Below, piece by piece: positions 1 through 12,340 of a stretch of 64,000 bases of DNA. Source of the DNA: Paramecium sonneborni (Eukaryota; Ciliophora; Oligohymenophorea; Peniculida; Parameciidae); assembly GCA_905182985.1 (NCBI GenBank), contig CAJJDN010000016.1:222577-286576 (forward strand). The letters are read 5' to 3'. The notes beneath the pieces are model-generated. The model saw only the letters and a program-made list of their open reading frames with translations, was not told the origin of the DNA and did no database searches. The translations under genes and the position numbers were made by a program. Within the stretch, counting starts at the first letter, position 1, and every line of letters begins with the position of its first letter.

Positions 1-1625
1 TGCATCAAATTGGGTCATTTTTAAACAGCTAAAGTGTTATCCCATAGTTAAGAGAAAATAAATGATTTCGTAGGAACACCATATTATATACCTCCAGAAA
101 TGATAGAACAAAAACCTTATTCCTTATCAGTATTTTAAAATATTTAACTAGGCTGATATATGGACTTTAGGTATTGTCTTTTATGAGTTATGCATGTTAT
201 AAACCCCTTTTTAAGCAGATAGTTTACATTTTCTTCTTTTAAAAATATGCAAAGGTGTTTTCAATAATATATCACCTAATTATTCAACTGATCTCAATAA
301 TATTATCAAATAACTCTTAAAGTGCAATCCTGATTAAAGGCCAACCATCAATTAAATATTGAGTAATCAAAATTAATAAAATTTTAGAATTTCCTCTTAT
401 TTCCAAAAGAGTAAAAGAATTTAAAAGATCAAGTTTATATCAAAACGAGTTCACTGTTTAAAATTTGCATCAATAAGTAAATATATAAAAATCAAATTAA
501 GAGATTAAGTACTGATAACAATAATACCTAGCTAGAATTTTAAGATGATCAATTCCAAGAACTTGATATTTCTTCTTAAAAATAATTTCGAACAAAACCA
601 AGTACTCCTGTTAAAAATAATTATCGTATAAAATCTTCTAAGCCTGATTAATAAAAATAAGTTTAAAAAACATAGATTTCAAAGAGAGAAACATCCGCTA
701 ATTCATAAAAAAAAGAAATAAAAAAAAATAAAAAAAGTAATTAAGTTTCAAAAAGCAAAAGTCCCAATTAAACTTAAAGAAGTAAAAGCAAAAAGAAAAT
801 TAATTAAATTTAATCAAAAAAAAATCATATTCTTTAAAAACCAAGTGATTAATAAAATGAAAAAAATTAAGACACGCATAAGCTAATCAATAACTATAGT
901 TTTTATTCACAATAATTTCCACCTGAAGCCCCTTCTCGTTAACCTAAAACAATTTAGCAAATATAATAAAAACCTGAGTAACAATGTGAAAGTTATGAAG
1001 ATTTAAATGATTCTTAAATATAACATGGAAATAAATAGTATTTTTTCAAACATGCTAAATTGAAGCAAGTAGGAATATTTACTTTTATTTTTAGTTAAAA
1101 TAAAATGATAATCTGAGTGAGTAATTTCAACCAAAAAAGATTTTAATTATGGATAGTGAAATTTAAAGTGAAATAAATGATGAAAACGAGATCAATCTTA
1201 ATAGTTTTTAAGAATCAGATAAATTAGAGAAGGAATCTAGTCAGTCATCCTTCATAGGTAAATCAAATAGAGCATTATAATTAAAGATATTATTGGAATA
1301 AGTATTAGATGTAGATAAAATACAATAGAGTATTAAAATATTGCTTAAGTAATTTTAATTGTTAAATAGAGTGAATTTACTTCCAAAAGATTCAAAGATT
1401 TAGAAAAATAGGATGAAAATTTTTACTAAAAATTGTTACCATTCTTATCTTTATAAGAATGCAAGAATTTTGTTCCCCTTTTTTTTTAACTAATATTTTT
1501 ATAAAAATGATCAATTAAATCATATGAAACTAAATCACAATTAAATCATTTAAATTGAAATATAACTGGGTCTTTTCTTTTATAATTATTTGCATATTCT
1601 TTATCTAATCTTAATGTCTTTTTGA
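1..1625 (+). CDS. NEK-family protein kinase with altered DFG, 5' partial
   Basis: C-terminal half of a NIMA-related Ser/Thr kinase, entering the window inside the activation segment. Visible in order: IKLGHFQTAKVL (position of DFG), FVGTPYYIPPEM (the APE region), ADIWTLGIVFYELC (subdomain IX) and LLKCNPDQRPTINQIL (subdomain XI). A basic, Gln/Ser/Lys-rich tail and a short helical C-terminus follow. Introns by frame and GT-AG: 130-151, 363-387, 477-501 (AAG acceptor), 1069-1094, 1349-1369. Exons then join without a TGA up to 1623-1625. The Mg-binding Asp is His and the Gly is Gln, so catalysis is doubtful; the HRD loop lies outside the window. The last ~60 codons are low complexity, so the true stop may be earlier. 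Confidence 0.8.
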
Positions 1626-2405
1626 TATATATTTAAATTATTTTGATTTAAGAAATTTTTCTTACTAGATCTATTTTTTGTTGATTCCCCATAATTATTA
1701 TCTTACAATTTTATTAAATTCAAATGCTATATTATAAGTATTTTTAAATTTAAATTTAATATGATATTTAAAAAAAAGATTTTTAATGTTAAATTTAAAA
1801 AATTTATTTACTTAATATAATTTTAGATTAATATTATTCACTAATGTTGGTTGATATTTTGAACTAACTAAAATTAATTTCCTTCTTGTGATTTTCCACT
1901 TATTAATTCATCATTCTTCCTATAAATTATTATATACTGCTTCCTCCTTCTTAGTGCATATTATCTTGACTTAATCAGTATTAACTTTTCTCAATATTTA
2001 GATAAATATTTTAAATAACTTTTAATTAAGTATTCGAAGTGTTGAAAAAGTACAATATGTAGCTTTACGTATATTGATTACCTGTTAATTTTTGAAAATT
2101 TTAGCTATATTGAGTTAGTATTACATAATATTCATTGATGTTTCAACCTCAGCCCTATGCCCTATGCTATATTATCACTTCCAACCTCGATTCAAGGTTT
2201 TTTTATTATTATTTTTCTAATTTGTACTTTTATATAGTAATTTTCTTTGTTTTACTTAAATTCTGCATGTGCCAAATTAATTTAGATTCTTCATTTTTTT
2301 CATTATAACAGAATAACAGCTGTTCGGCTCAATGGGACAGATTAAAGCAATTTAATATATAAAAACTACTTAATATAAAATAAAATCTATATATAATATA
2401 TATTT
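1626..2405. other. intergenic spacer between convergent genes
   Basis: About 780 bases of AT-rich DNA between the stops of the kinase and of the CNBD channel. I see no convincing coding frame, RNA or repeat in it. Confidence 0.5.
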
Positions 2406-5354
2406 TCAATATATTAATGTTTTAACCTAGCCCCTTCTAATTTAAATATTAACATAAAATACTTATAAATTCTTTTATTATAACTGGGTTTGGCTATGTT
2501 TCTGTTCTTAAATTGAATTAATTTATCTTTCATGGCTCTACCTTTTTTGATAGCAATATATAAGAATGAGTATTATGAATACATTTGTTCTCTATGATAT
2601 TTCTAAGTAACTTTTGACAGAAACTTCATCACTTTAGAAATATTATACTGTGGATAATACTCTCTGAACTCTTATATTTTATCGAATTCTCCTAGAGAAG
2701 GCTGGGTGATTATAGGCTATTTATATAAATGAAATAAAATTACAAATTCAATTTGACAATGTCCTTCTCCATATAGTTGTTATAGATAATTCTCATAAAT
2801 TAAGCTTGATCTTCTGTTTATAATTCCATAAAGATTTTAATCAAAAGTAACTTTTTATGAAATTTTTCTATAATTTATTGGACTCTTTTCTGTATGGTAT
2901 ATCTAACCCTATTATTAAATAAAATTATCTTCATCTATGAGATCAAAATTTGGTATTTCTTCCTCTAATTCTTATATTTAATTATGCATTTAAGATTCAA
3001 ATTTAGCTCCAAATCCTGCTGTTTCTTTCTATTAATATTTTCGATTTAATGACATCTTCTTCAATAATTCTTACTCAAATTTTCCTATTTCTTCTTGAGA
3101 TTTAGATGATAATTAATTTTAACTTAATGCTAATGTTAATGTTTATGAAGGTCTATGACTAAACCTACTTAATTAATTACTATTTTAGCTAAAGGTTTTA
3201 GTTAAACTTCTTGTTTATATATTTGATGTACCTATTTAATTATTATAAATAAATATACTTTTTACTGTTCTAGTTTTAAATTCTTCTTCATATTCATCAT
3301 CAGATACATTCTCACTTCCTTCTACTTATTCCATATCCTTCATAATCTCTTTAGCTATATCTTGTATTACTCTTTACTAAAACAGAGCATTTACATACTT
3401 AGACTTACGTTATCTTGTATTATTAATTTTATTTACATCTCATCTCTTTCTTAATTAACTGGATATAATTATTGTTTGATTACTCTATCCTTATCTGGTT
3501 AATAATGTAAGAATGGACATTAATTTACCAAATGATTGACAGATTTACAACTATAACATTTAACATCAAGCATTGATAAATCTTCCTCAAATTGAACTTT
3601 ATCTTTTATCATATTAAATATTTCTTTATCATCAGGAAACTATTCAATCAAATTCACAAAATCTACTCTCTATATCTTATACAATTAACAAAATCCTTTG
3701 CTAATTATTGTAGCTGTCCTTTTACTCCCTGTTATAAATCCCAAAAATCCAAAATAATCTCCTTTCCCTAATGTCTTTATCTAATTACGAATATGTTTCT
3801 CACCCATATTATTACTTTATTCGAATATCACATCTACCTCACCTTTATTTATTAAATATAAAGAACTATCATCCTACTCATCCAATGTTAAAATCCTTTA
3901 CTCAGGTATTGTCTTCACCTCCTCCATATAATATACTAATTATTTCCTCAATTTCTATGAAAAATTTTACGATATCATCTTACATTGTTCCAATATATTC
4001 ACTTATAATTAATTTCTCAATTCACTTCTTAACTAATGTGACAACTTACTCATTATCTAAGTAATATCTTCCTCATCCATCTATTACTCTTATTTAAAAA
4101 TGTATTCTAAATAACTCCGAATTCTATGTTACAAATTTAAATTTATCTTATTCAAATTCATATAACTTGACATCATATTCATTTATCTATTCTCTTTCAT
4201 ACTTTTAGATTTATTATATAAAAATAATCCCATCTTTATTGTTACTAAACCATTTATCAATATTGAAACTATCAATATTAATGATGAAAATATTAGCTAT
4301 TCATTATTCCTTAAATCCATATTTGAAACTCCTGAACTTGTTAAATACACCGATGCCCAATAAAAACATTTTATATATTCCTAAACTACATTCTCTAATT
4401 ATTTATTACTGTTTCTGTCCTTTATTAAACTATACCAAATACAAGATACAAGATGAATTATATATAACACACCTATCAAATTTATCAACAATGGAATCAC
4501 ATTACTTTACTTATAATTCATCTATTCCTCAATTCTACTCGTCACTCTCAAAAATTTTGCCCCTTATAAAAATACAAATACAAACAATAAAACTATGTTC
4601 AATTCTGCAACCTTAAAACTTTCAAACAATAAAACTATTAAAGCTGTCAAACTAATTAAGTCCTTCATCATATCCTATCTCAAATACTTAGATATTATAT
4701 GATAACGCTAACTATTTCAATAACTATTTATTACTTAATTACTTTTCCCTTCGATATATATGCTTAATTACACTATATTAACATTTCAAAAATCAATATC
4801 CCTATCAGAAAATATTCTATTATCTAGTTATCGTAATTCAACATTTTCAATATCGAATCTAATTCAAAAGAATATTTAAATGGCAGCCAAACGAATATCA
4901 TTAATGTATTTATTATGAAAATTATATCTGAACACAATTTTAAACTGCTTTACGGTTATATGATAGGATAATTGTTTAAATAATTGAACATAAATTTATA
5001 ACAAGTACTATCTATATCATCTATTTATGTGTCTTAACCAAATTACAAATCATCAAGAACTTACTTTTAATAATTATTCAATCTGCTTGCTGGCTTAGCT
5101 TTATCCAACATTTATTTTATAAATGATTCTTAATATAATCTTTACAACCGTAAACTAAATTATTTTTATTGTTATTAATTATCTGACCATTCTTATTTAT
5201 TTCTCCTACTTTATATGGTAGCATATCGATTCAAATTACTCCTAAATGAACAACTAATTTCTCTAAGGCTACTTGGAGGTGTTAAAACTAGTAAGGGATC
5301 TTAGCTCTAATTTTATTTATTAATTGATTTAATAGTAGGTGAACGATTTATCAT
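2406..5354 (-). CDS. cyclic-nucleotide-binding-domain ion channel lacking GYG, with zinc knuckle
   Basis: Voltage-gated-like cation channel of the CNG/HCN/EAG superfamily, 952 residues after removing introns 4675-4706, 3377-3408 and 2437-2462. An N-terminal cytoplasmic region is followed by hydrophobic S1-S6 segments, a C-linker and a cyclic-nucleotide-binding domain (SSLYLINKGEVDVIFEQ ... LGKGDYFGFLGFITGSKRTA). The pore helix is present (CFYWASVYLTSSGVSNMD), but the TVGYGD filter is absent. After the CNBD comes CYSC...H...C, with the exact C-x2-C-x4-H-x4-C zinc-knuckle spacing, then a long Gln/Ser tail. The ATG at 5354 opens the frame, and spliced length is a multiple of three. Ion selectivity cannot be read from sequence; it could be non-selective or non-conducting. 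The 3'-most intron and stop are slightly uncertain. Confidence 0.85.
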
Positions 5355-6111
5355 CTTCAATAATTATTTATATTTTTAATTTATTAATATACAAAACTTT
5401 TAAAATTATTAAGTTTAAACAAACTTACCATAATATTAGAGAAATATTAAAGAAAACAGAGAAAAAATCATGAAATCAAAATACTGATAAATCATGATAA
5501 AATTTTAAAGAAATCGGTTATTTATTATTTTCTTACCGGAATTAAAATGCATTATAAAAAGATGCTAAAAACTATTAGAATTAATATTTAGAACTAATTA
5601 TTCTTAGATTCTATAAAATTTAAATTATAGATTTAAAATCCACTCTTACTACTCATTAAATATGATTAAAAAAATTCAAAATAAACTATGAAACTCAGAA
5701 CTCAGTAACATGTTTTAAAATTTTGTCAATAAACTTAATTTTATTTGTAAAATGATTATTATAGGTATAATTATAGCTTTATATCAAATACATAAAACAT
5801 TTTAAGCTAAGCTTTTAGAATAGATTTGAAGAATGTTTTAAATTTAACTGAAGCTAAATTGTTTATCAGAAATTAATTAACATTATTTTGAATAATCAAT
5901 TAAAAAAGATCCAATAAGTAAATTTAATAGCTAAAATTAAAATGATAGTTTAAACTTTAATTTTATATATACTTTTAGTGACATTCACATTCTAATAAAG
6001 AATATTTTGAGAAATTCAATAAAGAATATATTTTGAGAAATTCAATAATAAATATTTCTGTAATACCATATTTTAATATTATTAATTTATTATTTTCAAT
6101 ACTGATGATTT
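5355..6111. other. intergenic spacer with weak + strand open frame
   Basis: Lies upstream of the minus-strand channel and downstream of the WD40 stop. A TGA-free plus frame runs from an ATG near 5548 to about 5890 and could encode roughly 115 residues. It has no recognisable motif and its composition is close to background, so I do not call it a gene. Confidence 0.3.
5997..6046. repeat. short tandem direct repeat (2 copies)
   Basis: Unit 1 (5997-6020) and unit 2 (6021-6046) share AAAGAATAT...TTTTGAGAAATTC. The second copy carries two extra bases (AT) after AAAGAATAT. It is intergenic and its function is unknown. Confidence 0.7.
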
Positions 6112-7899
6112 TCATTTTTCCTAGATTTAATAAATTTAAAATAATTTTAATTCTTTATTCCAAATTATAATATGTTATAGATTATCTTAAATTGCTCCAT
6201 AAATACAAGCAGCACTACACTCTATAAAACTACTATCTAATTAATATTATTGATCTTAATTTTATTAGATTTTATAAATATACTTATTCTATTTTATAAT
6301 TAAGACTTATTTTTAATTGTTATATTTTGAAGGGAAAAAACAATAATCACACCAATTACAATCTTCTGACAAAGATTTTAATTATATTTTCATATTAGAT
6401 TACTATTAAAATTTTTCGTTTTCTAATTTAAAAACATGAATGAAAGGTTATGAAAATTAACACCAAAATATTGTATCATCAGATAAAAAGTTAATTCTAA
6501 GTCCATAATCATTAATATTATGGTCAATAGTATATTTAAATTCCCATTTATTACTTACATCCTTCCCCCAAAGTATAATTTATTAATCTTCACTACATGA
6601 GACCATTTAGGTTTCTTTTGAATTTAAAGATATTTAGAAAACTTGATTTTTATGTTTCTCTAAAGAATATTAAAACAACAAAGAGTTATCTGAGCATTTT
6701 ATATTCCAAATTTTAATTGAATTATCACAACTACTTGATATTAATTAATCTTCATTTTCATTTAAAAGCAAACATAATATAGAATTAGTATGCTATATAT
6801 ATGCTTTCGAACCTTCCCAATTATGTGAGCTGAACCAAGATCTTTTATTTTTTTCAGTCCAACATCTAATTTAATTATCAGTCCCACCAGAAACAAACCA
6901 ATTTATTTTTTTGCTAAAAATAATACAAAATACTATATTTTCATGTCCTTTCAATATTATCTTTTAATCTATCATATTTCCATTCTAAAATTTCCAAATT
7001 TTTATATCATTATTACATGAAGCAGCCACAAGTGATCCATCAAAATTAATAGCCAATGCTATACAAGCTTCTTTCTATTATAACTCACCTTATAATTTAT
7101 AATATGTTTTTTCCTACAACTAACTTAATTCATTTATTATGTTTTCATTAGTACATGATTATTACAGAATATTCTCATGCTCATTTGATTATACTAATTT
7201 ATCTTTTTCAGTATTTTCTAAATTTGAGCATTCAGTCTATGCTAATTATTAATTTGAAGATTCCTTTTAGTCATTATTTAATTATATTTCAGTCTATAAA
7301 CATTATTCATTCAAAAGTTATTCATTTTCTCTATTATCTTTTTAAATCATCTAGAAGATTTAAGATGTTTATTCTTTATTAAATATTTCCCTCAAACTTT
7401 TAAAATGATTAATTGTCTTGCATTAAAAAGCATCATTAACTTGATTAAGTTTCTCTATAAATTGATATTTTTCTTGATCTATCAGAGATTCATTTGAAAT
7501 GTTTATATTATCAATTTCTTTTAAAATACTATAGGAAGATGCTTACTTGCTTAGTTAAAGTAATTAACTTTTCCATAAATTTATATGATTCTCAATTTAA
7601 CTAATAGTCTATATCAATTCAGTTTTGATTATTTCAATGTGATTAAGGAAATCATCTAATTCTTTGATATTATTTGTAACAAATGTTGTAACTAATGAAT
7701 AAACCTGGTCTTTCTAATCCTAAATCTTAATTAAAGCCTCTTCATAAGATAAACAATTGACTTTTCCTTTAATCTTTGCTAAACATAAAGGGCATTTAAA
7801 TCTTTGATTTTATTAATATTCTTCATCTAAAAGAACCATGATTATCGGCTAATCTTAATGATTATTTGAGCATCTGAGTTCATTTTATTATTCTATCAT
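6112..7899 (-). CDS. WD40-repeat protein with Cys/His N-terminal motif
   Basis: Intronless 595-residue protein. Residues 1-45 contain ELRCSNNHQDQP followed by RFKCPLCLAKIKG, i.e. C-x3-H then C-x2-C, resembling a RING/B-box-like zinc site. About 130 residues of predicted coiled coil follow (KELDDFLNHIEIIKTEL region). The rest is a WD40 propeller, with blades ending in WD-like units such as GSLVAASCNNDIKIW, SIKIWNIK and MVSCSEDQQIILWG. The ATG at 7899 is the first in frame, and the Cys/His motif would be lost from the next Met (MVLLDEEY). Probably a scaffold; no partner can be named. Paramecium is known to have an expanded family of such proteins. Confidence 0.85.
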
Positions 7900-8592
7900 T
7901 TAACAAGATAACATTTTAATAAAAAATAATAAATTTACTTCAATAGTTAAATACCTATCTACTTTGCTTTAAATTAAAAAAAAATATGGATATCAATTTG
8001 TTTATTCATAATATTTTCTATATAAATATTTATATATTTGAACATCGTTTGTATAACAAACATATCCCTCTTTAAACTTTAGTTTTCTAGAAATGATTTT
8101 CCAACCTAAATATAAATCTATTTTCTATAGTTAAATATGGATAATGCTTTCAGAAAAAGAAAATAAATTTATATTTTTGCATTCCTCTTTGCCAGATAAT
8201 ATACAATTTCAATTTATTTATTTACTCTATTTTAAAATTTAGAATTAAAACATACAAAAAATCATATTCTCATGTAACAATTTAACATTGATTGATGAAA
8301 CAAATTTTTTTTTTGATATAAATCATATTAAAAAAACTTCCAGCTTTCTTCATTTCATTTTTTATTTTAAAATTTCTTTCGACTTTATAAAAATTTGTCC
8401 CTGCATTTGTTAAGAAGCTCAAACGTTTATGCTATTATAAAAAAAGATGCTTGGAGGTTTAAAATCGAATTTCATTATAGTAATTTTGGAAATATTTTGT
8501 ATTAAATAAATAAAAAATTTTGACAAGGTTTATAAGAAATGAGATAAGGATAAGAAAATCTTTGATTTTTTATTATTAAAATTAATTAGATA
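7900..8592. other. intergenic spacer, divergent promoters
   Basis: About 690 AT-rich bases between the start of the WD40 gene (minus) and the disrupted gene (plus). No gene or structured element seen. Confidence 0.5.
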
Positions 8593-9329
8593 ATGGATAA
8601 TGATATATTTGCTAATACTCATAGACATGGTAATAGAATATTATAAATGGAAATAGTTCAAGTTAAATAAAAGCAGGGTTTGCAGGAGATGATAAAAAAA
8701 TGTGATATTCAATTCATAGGAAATAATTTGAAAAATAATTAAGCATTGGGAGGTCAAAATATATGGCATTAATTGAAGCAACTAAATGTTAAAAAATATA
8801 TGTAGAAAATTAAATAGCGCATTATACTAGAGAAATGATGAAAATAAAATATCCATATCAAATGGAAGTAATAAATAATCTGAATGATATGGATTAAATA
8901 TGAAAACACACATTCTAAGAATTCACAAAAACTATATATTAGAAATTAATATTGTAAGGCAGAATTCGAAATTATCAAGAAGATCAAAGAGAAAAGTTGT
9001 TTTTTAAATCTAGCTATGAATGGAGATGGAAACAAAAGGGCTCCAAAAATTTTGGTGTGTCCCTAAAAATATAGTTTAAAATAAAATTGTAATAAAATTC
9101 TTATCTACTTCATTATCACTATTCCAGAAATTTTTGCATATTATATTGAGAAAGTTGATCGAGAATTGCGAAAACCTTTATAAAAAACTTAGGCTCCTCC
9201 ATAAAGAGTATACAAAATTGGTAAGAAGGATTTATATTGTCTCATTTGGACTTATTTAGAAGTATGTGAATATTAAAAAAAGAATTTGAGGATGAAGACG
9301 AAAGAATTTTACTAAAAAAGTAGTTATGA
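8593..9329 (+). pseudogene. disrupted gene, unknown family
   Basis: Coding-like segments in successive frames that standard introns do not join. It begins MDNDIFANTHRHGNRILQ and runs to about 8810, where a one-base shift leads into IAHYTREMMKIKYPYQ. An in-frame TGA precedes a further coding segment (FTKTIYQKLILQGRIRNYQ, then EWRWKQKGSKNFG). Later segments in other frames include RKPLQKTQAPPQRVYKIG and KKEFEDEDERILLKKQ before TGA at 9327. At least two frame breaks plus one stop suggest decay, though sequence indels or unusual introns could contribute. I do not recognise the family. Confidence 0.45.
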
Positions 9330-9375
9330 GTTTTTTGAGATATCTTCAATATATTTATTTAATATATCTGTACTA

Positions 9376-9824
9376 TCATTTTTCAACCTTGCCTAACCAT
9401 AAAGCAAGCAATGATTTTCCTTTAACAGCAATAATCTTGAATCTGACTCCTGGAATATCACCTACTGCATGTCCTTTTCTTCCGAATCCTGCTACAGTGA
9501 CTTCATCATTTTCATTTAAAAAATTCAAGCAACCATCTTTTGGAACGAAGGCTGATATTTTTTTACCATTTTTTTTGAGTAACACTCTAACACATTTTCT
9601 GACAGCAGAATTTGGTTATTTGGATTCACTAAATTAAAATAATATAAGTACACTCCAATTTTTTCAACAACCAATCCTTTAGCATGTGATGCACCCATAA
9701 ATGGATTTTTATATCTTGATCCAATCATAGCCTTATTATATTCCTTATCAGCCCATCTATTAACTCTTCTATGATCTTTAAGCTTTCTTCCAGCTCTCAT
9801 ACCTCTAGGTTTACCAACACCCAT
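9376..9824 (-). CDS. RPS23: 40S ribosomal protein S23 (uS12)
   Basis: Small-subunit decoding-centre protein, 141 residues after removal of a 23-nt intron (9629-9651); eukaryotic S23 is about 143. It begins [20 protein letters not shown] and contains the near-universal segments [55 protein letters not shown] and [18 protein letters not shown]. Splicing restores KIGVESKQPNSAV exactly. The hydroxylated loop proline region (PNSA) is intact. The start is at 9824: an upstream in-frame Met would add a Phe-rich extension not seen in the family. The neighbouring coiled-coil gene ends 48 bases upstream on the same strand. Confidence 0.98.
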
Positions 9825-9872
9825 GATAAAAAATAAAAAAAAGATTTTATTTAATTTGTTTTTCAAAAATAT

Positions 9873-10933
9873 TCATTTTAAATATTATGAACCTCTTGGA
9901 TGTAATAATTATGCACCTTTGATTACATTCTATTCATAAGAAGAAGTTGTTCCGCCCCCATGAGTACCACTCTTTCTAACTTCAGTCTCTTTAGTAACTG
10001 TCACTTATCTTTTTTTAATAGCTTCCAATTATGTTTCAGCCATTGTTAACTTCTCTGCCAAATCTGAATTTTATTCATTCACTTATTTAAACTTTTTCTT
10101 CCATAATTCTACTTCCCCCTAAAGACTTATTATTTATGTTTCAGATTAAGAGTAATTCTCACACATCATTTCTAATTCTCTTATACGTGCATCTAATTAA
10201 TCTAATTCATTATCTTTATCATTTAACAACTATTTCAAGTTTAAAATTTCATTATCTTTTTACTAAATTTATTCATGACTCGCGGACAAATCTTCACATA
10301 ACTCATTAATCTTTTTCTTCAACTATCTTATTTCTTCATCCAAACCTGAACTCTTTGAATTCGATTCCTAAAGTAACTTATATCTTGATTTCCAAGATTC
10401 CAACTCTTCAGACATTTATTTGTTTGACATTCTCAATTATTATTCTTAATTTCTTATCTCCTTATTCGCTTACATTAATTCATTTATCTAACTATCTAAA
10501 AATATAAACTACTCTCTTATCATCTTATATATATGTAATTTAACCACTACTATTTTACAATCTCAGCTTTTGGATTTCTACTTACAACTCATATACATGC
10601 ATTTCTAGTCTTACTATTCATTCATATATATTCATTATAATACAGCATTTCTCCTTCCACTTTTATTCAATATCTTCTTATGGCACCACTTAAAGAGGTC
10701 TTTCAAAATGATGAACATCTGCTCTATTGCCTTATCGACTTTATTATCTTTCATTTATAACAATATCTTACGTTTGCGTTTGTTGTATTTATTAATTTTA
10801 TGGAGCTTGTGCTGTCTATTGGAATGAACTAAATAAATATTTTATAATCTTACGGTAACATTCCTCTAGGAGAACCATATTATTACAATTATTAGGGTTA
10901 ACCATATTATCCATATTGCTACAATTATCTCAT
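9873..10933 (-). CDS. coiled-coil protein with Gln-rich N-terminus
   Basis: Predicted 326 residues after removing introns 10829-10853 (25 nt), 10614-10643 (30 nt) and 10488-10512 (25 nt). The N-terminal ~60 residues are Gln/Tyr/Gly-rich (RQLQQYGQYGQPQQLQQYG). Residues ~85-280 form heptad-rich coiled coil, and the tail is short and Gly/Ser/Thr-rich (GTHGGGTTSS). No enzymatic domain is visible. The start ATG at 10933 is the one whose frame continues into the Gln-rich stretch; the ATG at 10914 is in another frame. It resembles generic cytoskeletal coiled-coil proteins and the family is not recognised. Confidence 0.8.
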
Positions 10934-11169
10934 TGATGGAGTTTAACTTAAACAAGAATATTTGGAATAATTACTTCATTTACAGTTAAATATTTTATAT
11001 AATGAATTAAAAAACTAATTTTATTATTGATATTCAAAATTGTATGTTAAATCCCTGTCTTTTCCATTAAATAAATAAATATCAATCTAAATAATAATAA
11101 ACTATTTACTTCTTTACCATACAAAGAATATAAATTTTAATTATTGAATATATATTTATTAAAATAAAA

Positions 11170-12285
11170 ATGGATTAAAGTATATTATTTAAGCCTTTAA
11201 AAATGGGTGATATTGAACTACCAAATCGTATTTGTATGGCAGCCTTAACTAGATAAAGATGTGAAACAGAAGATCTTGTTCCAAATGATATAATGATAGA
11301 ATATTATGGACTTAGAGCTGAGGCTGGATTTATATTGACAGAATGTGTTCCAATTTCCGAAAGATCTTTAGCCTTCCCAAGAGAACCAGGAATTTATACA
11401 AAAGAATAGGTTAAAGGTTGGAAGAAAGTCGTCGATAATATACACTCTAAAGGTGGTAGAATCTTAGCCTAAGTATGGCATGCTGGAAGAGCAAGTCTAT
11501 CTACTTTATAGAATGGATTAGAAATTTGGGGACCTTCACCTATTAAAATAAGAGGTATTCATAGAAGAGGTTTAACAGAACATGAGATACCTCATGAAAT
11601 GACAATAGAAGAAATCTAAGAAGTTATCAAACAATTTAAGTAAGCAGCTGAAAATTGTAAAGAAGCTGGATTTGATGGTGTTGAATTACATGGAGCTCAC
11701 GGATATATTATTGATTAATTTCTTAGAGATAGTTCAAATAAGAGGACTGATGAATATGGAGGAAGTGTAGAAAATAGAAGCAAATTATGTTTATAAGTCA
11801 TTGATGAATTCATTAATGTTTTTGGAAGAGGAAGAGTTGGCATCAAGATATCTCCTGTTGGTAGACTCAATGATTAATGTGATTCAGATCCCCTAAAGTT
11901 ATACACATATTTGATTAAAGAACTTGAAAAAAAGTAAATTGCTTTTATTGAGGTCAAAGATGATAATGACCCTGAGAATTTATTTGATTTTGGTTATCCA
12001 TCTAGTAAGGATTAAATTCCTGATCTTTTTGAGGTCTTTAGACCCTTATTTAGTGGTGTATTAATAGCAAATAATTAATATACACCAACCACAGCAATTG
12101 AAGGTATTGAAAAGGGAAGATTCGATGCTGTAACATTTGGTAGATTATTTATTTCCAATCCTGATCTTGTAGAGAGAATTCGATAAGGTTATGAATTAAA
12201 TACAAATTGGGATGTAGATACATTTTATACCAAAGGAGTTAAAGGTTATTTAGATTATCCATTGTATTCATCATAATAGAAATGA
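11170..12285 (+). CDS. Old Yellow Enzyme-family NADPH:flavin oxidoreductase
   Basis: Intronless 371-residue FMN-dependent TIM-barrel ene-reductase. N-terminal LFKPLKMGDIELPNRICM is the family's first strand. QVWHAGRAS is the FMN-contact loop. ELHGAHGYIIDQFLRDSSN followed by RTDEYGGS is the OYE signature, with the His/His substrate-anion pair (HGAH, 11689-11700). FDAVTFGRLFISNPDL is the C-terminal phosphate-binding region. These enzymes reduce activated C=C bonds of enals, enones or oxylipins with NADPH. The cellular substrate is unknown and no targeting signal is seen. Length is typical of the family (360-400). Confidence 0.95.
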
Positions 12286-12340
12286 TAAATAATATACATG
12301 TTATTGTTAAATATTAATCCAAAAAACATTAATAATTACC

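Noticed and set aside
3771..4616. Long plus-strand open frames opposite the CNBD channel
   Set aside because: They read T-rich antisense of a clear minus-strand channel (CNBD and membrane segments). Proteins are Leu/Ile/Tyr/Ser-rich with no motif.
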